This document shows positions 62,398 through 64,000 of a stretch of DNA of 64,000 bases, in pieces; positions within the stretch are counted from its first letter, which is position 1, and each line of letters starts with the position of its first letter. This DNA comes from Nitrospira sp. (lineage in GTDB: Bacteria; Nitrospirota; Nitrospiria; Nitrospirales; Nitrospiraceae): NCBI GenBank assembly GCA_019636835.1, contig JAHBWU010000002.1, forward strand, positions 62,001 through 126,000, read 5' to 3'. The translations under genes were made by a program, and so were the position numbers. The notes under the pieces were generated by a model. It was not told where the DNA came from. It did no database searches and saw only the letters and a list, made by a program, of their open reading frames with translations.

Positions 62398-62544
62398 CTT
62401 TCCTCAACACCGCACAGGCACACCAGTCTTTCATCAAGAGGCAGGAAACAGAGTACCCGTACGGACTTGACCCAGGTCTGCAATATAAGCGATCCTGCCG
62501 CCTTGTTTATTCCTGTTATCTAAGCATGCTTTTAGGTAGTGATA

Positions 62545-63288
62545 ATGCTCGACTCGCTTACTGATGCGTTTGCATGGGAAGCAATCGCCATCTATTGGGG
62601 AATTGGCCTGCTCTTTTTCGCGGCAGAGTATTGGTGGCCCACTCGTCTGATCTCCTACAGTCAGGTGCTCGCGCAGGATGTGGCAGCCCTCACCACGTAC
62701 CAGGTCTTCTTCGTCTTTGCCGCACAGGTGACGGATCGAATCCCGTTCCCTCACTACTCCTATTGGCGTTGGCAGGCACTTCCATTCGGTTTCAAGCTGA
62801 TAGTGTTCTTGTTCGTCCTCGACGGGATTGCCTACTGGATGCATCGGCTGTGGCATACGTCATGGGGCTGGCCGATCCATCGATGGCACCATTCGCCCAC
62901 TGAACTATACTGGCTGGCCGGTGTCCGGGCGAGCTTTCCACAAACCGTCCTTGCTAATGTCCCGTATCTGTTGGCGTTCCCACTACTTAAACCGGTGCCC
63001 GCAGCATTTTTCCCGATCTATGGCTATATGTTGGTCCTAACCAATAACTGGATGCACATGAACGTGACCTGGCAATCGAAAAAACTGGAGTGGCTCTTTG
63101 TCACGCCTCGCTACCATCGTGTGCATCATCTGAGAGAGATGGGGAGGACGGGGGCGAATTTTGGGGTCCTGTTTACCCTGTGGGATCGGCTGTTCGGGAC
63201 ATATGTCGATCCGGAGCAAGTGGATTTGACAGGGCCGTACGGGATTCGAGAAACCGTCCATCCAGTCCGCATGGCAGTCGGGCTCTAA
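62545..63288 (+). CDS. Fatty acid hydroxylase / sterol desaturase family protein
   Basis: A 247-aa membrane protein with about four hydrophobic segments. The di-iron histidine boxes are present in order: HRLWHT (HxxxH), HRWHHSPTE (HxxHH) and HRVHH (HxxHH) near residue 192. The family inserts hydroxyl groups into fatty acids, sterols, carotenoids or alkylglycerols; the substrate cannot be told. The ATG at 62545 has TTAGG eight bases upstream; a GTG two codons earlier is possible. The 147 bases after ychF are otherwise empty. Confidence 0.85.
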   Translation: MLDSLTDAFAWEAIAIYWGIGLLFFAAEYWWPTRLISYSQVLAQDVAALTTYQVFFVFAAQVTDRIPFPHYSYWRWQALPFGFKLIVFLFVLDGIAYWMHRLWHTSWGWPIHRWHHSPTELYWLAGVRASFPQTVLANVPYLLAFPLLKPVPAAFFPIYGYMLVLTNNWMHMNVTWQSKKLEWLFVTPRYHRVHHLREMGRTGANFGVLFTLWDRLFGTYVDPEQVDLTGPYGIRETVHPVRMAVGL

Positions 63289-63393
63289 GTCGCGAAGCGA
63301 TTATTAATCAGCCGCGACTCGCCGCCGCGTTCAGCGATCTAGTAGTAAAAACATTCCCAACCCGACTCGCATCGCGCAAAGAAAGGGAAAACT

Positions 63394-64000
63394 TTGGAAA
63401 AGGTTATTTTTTTGCTGGGAGCGGGTGCTTCTGTAGATGCTGGAATGCCTATGGTAACCGAACTCACCAAAGAACTGGCCGCCTTACTGCCGACCCTTCC
63501 TGATATGAACGGTACACCTTGTCCTGCATACAAGGAAGCTTTCGACGATATCGCAGCTCATGACCCATCTGTAGCAGAGAACTATGAAAGGTTTTTTGAA
63601 TGGGTAAAACTTATTCGCGATGTAGAGCGAGAACCGTTCAGGAGGATTATCAATACCAGAATTAGGCCAGAATTGGTTGAGTCTTTGTCTCATTTACCTT
63701 TTGTCCTTTGCGAGGCCATTGCCCACCTGCTTTGTTCAAGGCACGCAAAGCCGTGCTACCTAGCAAAACTTGCAGATTTTGTTCCTTCTCATGGCCGCTT
63801 AAAGGTCTTTAGCCTCAACTACGATTGCTGTGTTGAAGAAGCATGCCGGCTAGGAGGGATAGATTGGACTACAGGATTCGATCCTACAGCTAAAACCTGG
63901 AGCCCAAACCTATTCCAATCACAAAATAAAGGCATTAACCTTTATAAACTTCACGGTTCTCTTCATTGGTTCATGACTCAGGATACTAGGACTCGTAGCG
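63394..64000 (+). CDS. SIR2-like domain protein, cut by the window edge
   Basis: At least 202 residues of a SIR2-like (SIR2_2 type) domain. The glycine-rich NAD loop LLGAGASVDAGMP is at residues about 7-19, and the catalytic set is in FSLNYDCCVEEA (Asn) and LYKLHGSLHW (His). Proteins of this type, often fused to further domains, degrade NAD during phage infection in several defence systems (for example Thoeris ThsA, DSR and SIR2-pAgo). The TTG start with AAAGG upstream keeps the NAD loop; later ATGs would remove it. The gene is richer in A and T than its neighbours. The rest, and any partner genes, lie beyond 64000. Confidence 0.8.
   Translation, partial: MEKVIFLLGAGASVDAGMPMVTELTKELAALLPTLPDMNGTPCPAYKEAFDDIAAHDPSVAENYERFFEWVKLIRDVEREPFRRIINTRIRPELVESLSHLPFVLCEAIAHLLCSRHAKPCYLAKLADFVPSHGRLKVFSLNYDCCVEEACRLGGIDWTTGFDPTAKTWSPNLFQSQNKGINLYKLHGSLHWFMTQDTRTRS

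Noticed and set aside
62434-62856. 140-codon minus-strand frame after ychF
   Set aside because: Most of it lies opposite the fatty acid hydroxylase, whose histidine boxes are intact, and the remainder shows no protein-like features.

Overview
The window is a gene-dense stretch of a bacterial chromosome. It comes from a diderm with type IV pili, meso-diaminopimelate peptidoglycan and heavy cyclic-di-GMP signalling. The protein sequences and intergenic repeats look most like the genus Nitrospira (phylum Nitrospirota). That assignment is recognition by eye, not a search. No rRNA, tRNA, CRISPR array or insertion sequence was found.

Layout. 1-5.6 kb: small accessory genes (DUF2914 membrane protein, DUF1499 protein, PilZ protein, FNR-like flavoprotein, zinc-ribbon miniprotein, SpeD-type decarboxylase, SCP2 protein). 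5.6-10.8 kb, minus strand: a TetR repressor with its own operator, then an RND adaptor and an RND pump. 10.9-12 kb: two PilZ genes. 12.1-20.3 kb: a phosphonate cluster with a PEP mutase/nucleotidyltransferase fusion, a two-subunit phosphonopyruvate decarboxylase, an aminoethylphosphonate-type transaminase, a cytidylyltransferase-like protein, a CDP-alcohol phosphotransferase and a flippase-like membrane protein. Together these could make and move a 2-aminoethylphosphonate lipid. 20.2-25 kb: two more PilZ genes, an AbrB/Doc toxin-antitoxin pair, a GST-like protein, and an A/T-rich pair (SAMHD1-like HD phosphohydrolase plus YwgA-like protein). 25-29.8 kb: CstA transporter, YajQ, a beta-propeller lipoprotein and a secreted repeat protein.

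30.0-51.0 kb is an almost unbroken division and cell wall (dcw) operon: rsmH-ftsL-ftsI-murE-murF-mraY-murD-ftsW-murG-murC-murB-ddl-ftsQ-ftsA-ftsZ, continuing into pgeF-yggS-proC-yggT-divIVA. Many of its genes overlap or abut. A good sigma-70 promoter and a three-copy MraZ-box-like repeat lie at its head, but no mraZ gene is present there. 51-63.3 kb is mostly housekeeping: a serine beta-lactamase-family protein, pgsA, pilC-pilS-pilR-ispE, prs, rplY, pth, ychF and a fatty acid hydroxylase. The right edge cuts into a SIR2-domain gene of lower G+C.

Points most worth following: the phosphonolipid cluster with its atypical PEP mutase motif; a family of about 130-170 nt intergenic inverted-repeat elements whose arms differ between copies yet stay self-complementary; the MraZ box without mraZ; and the transferred-looking HD/YwgA pair and SIR2 gene, which are candidate defence functions.
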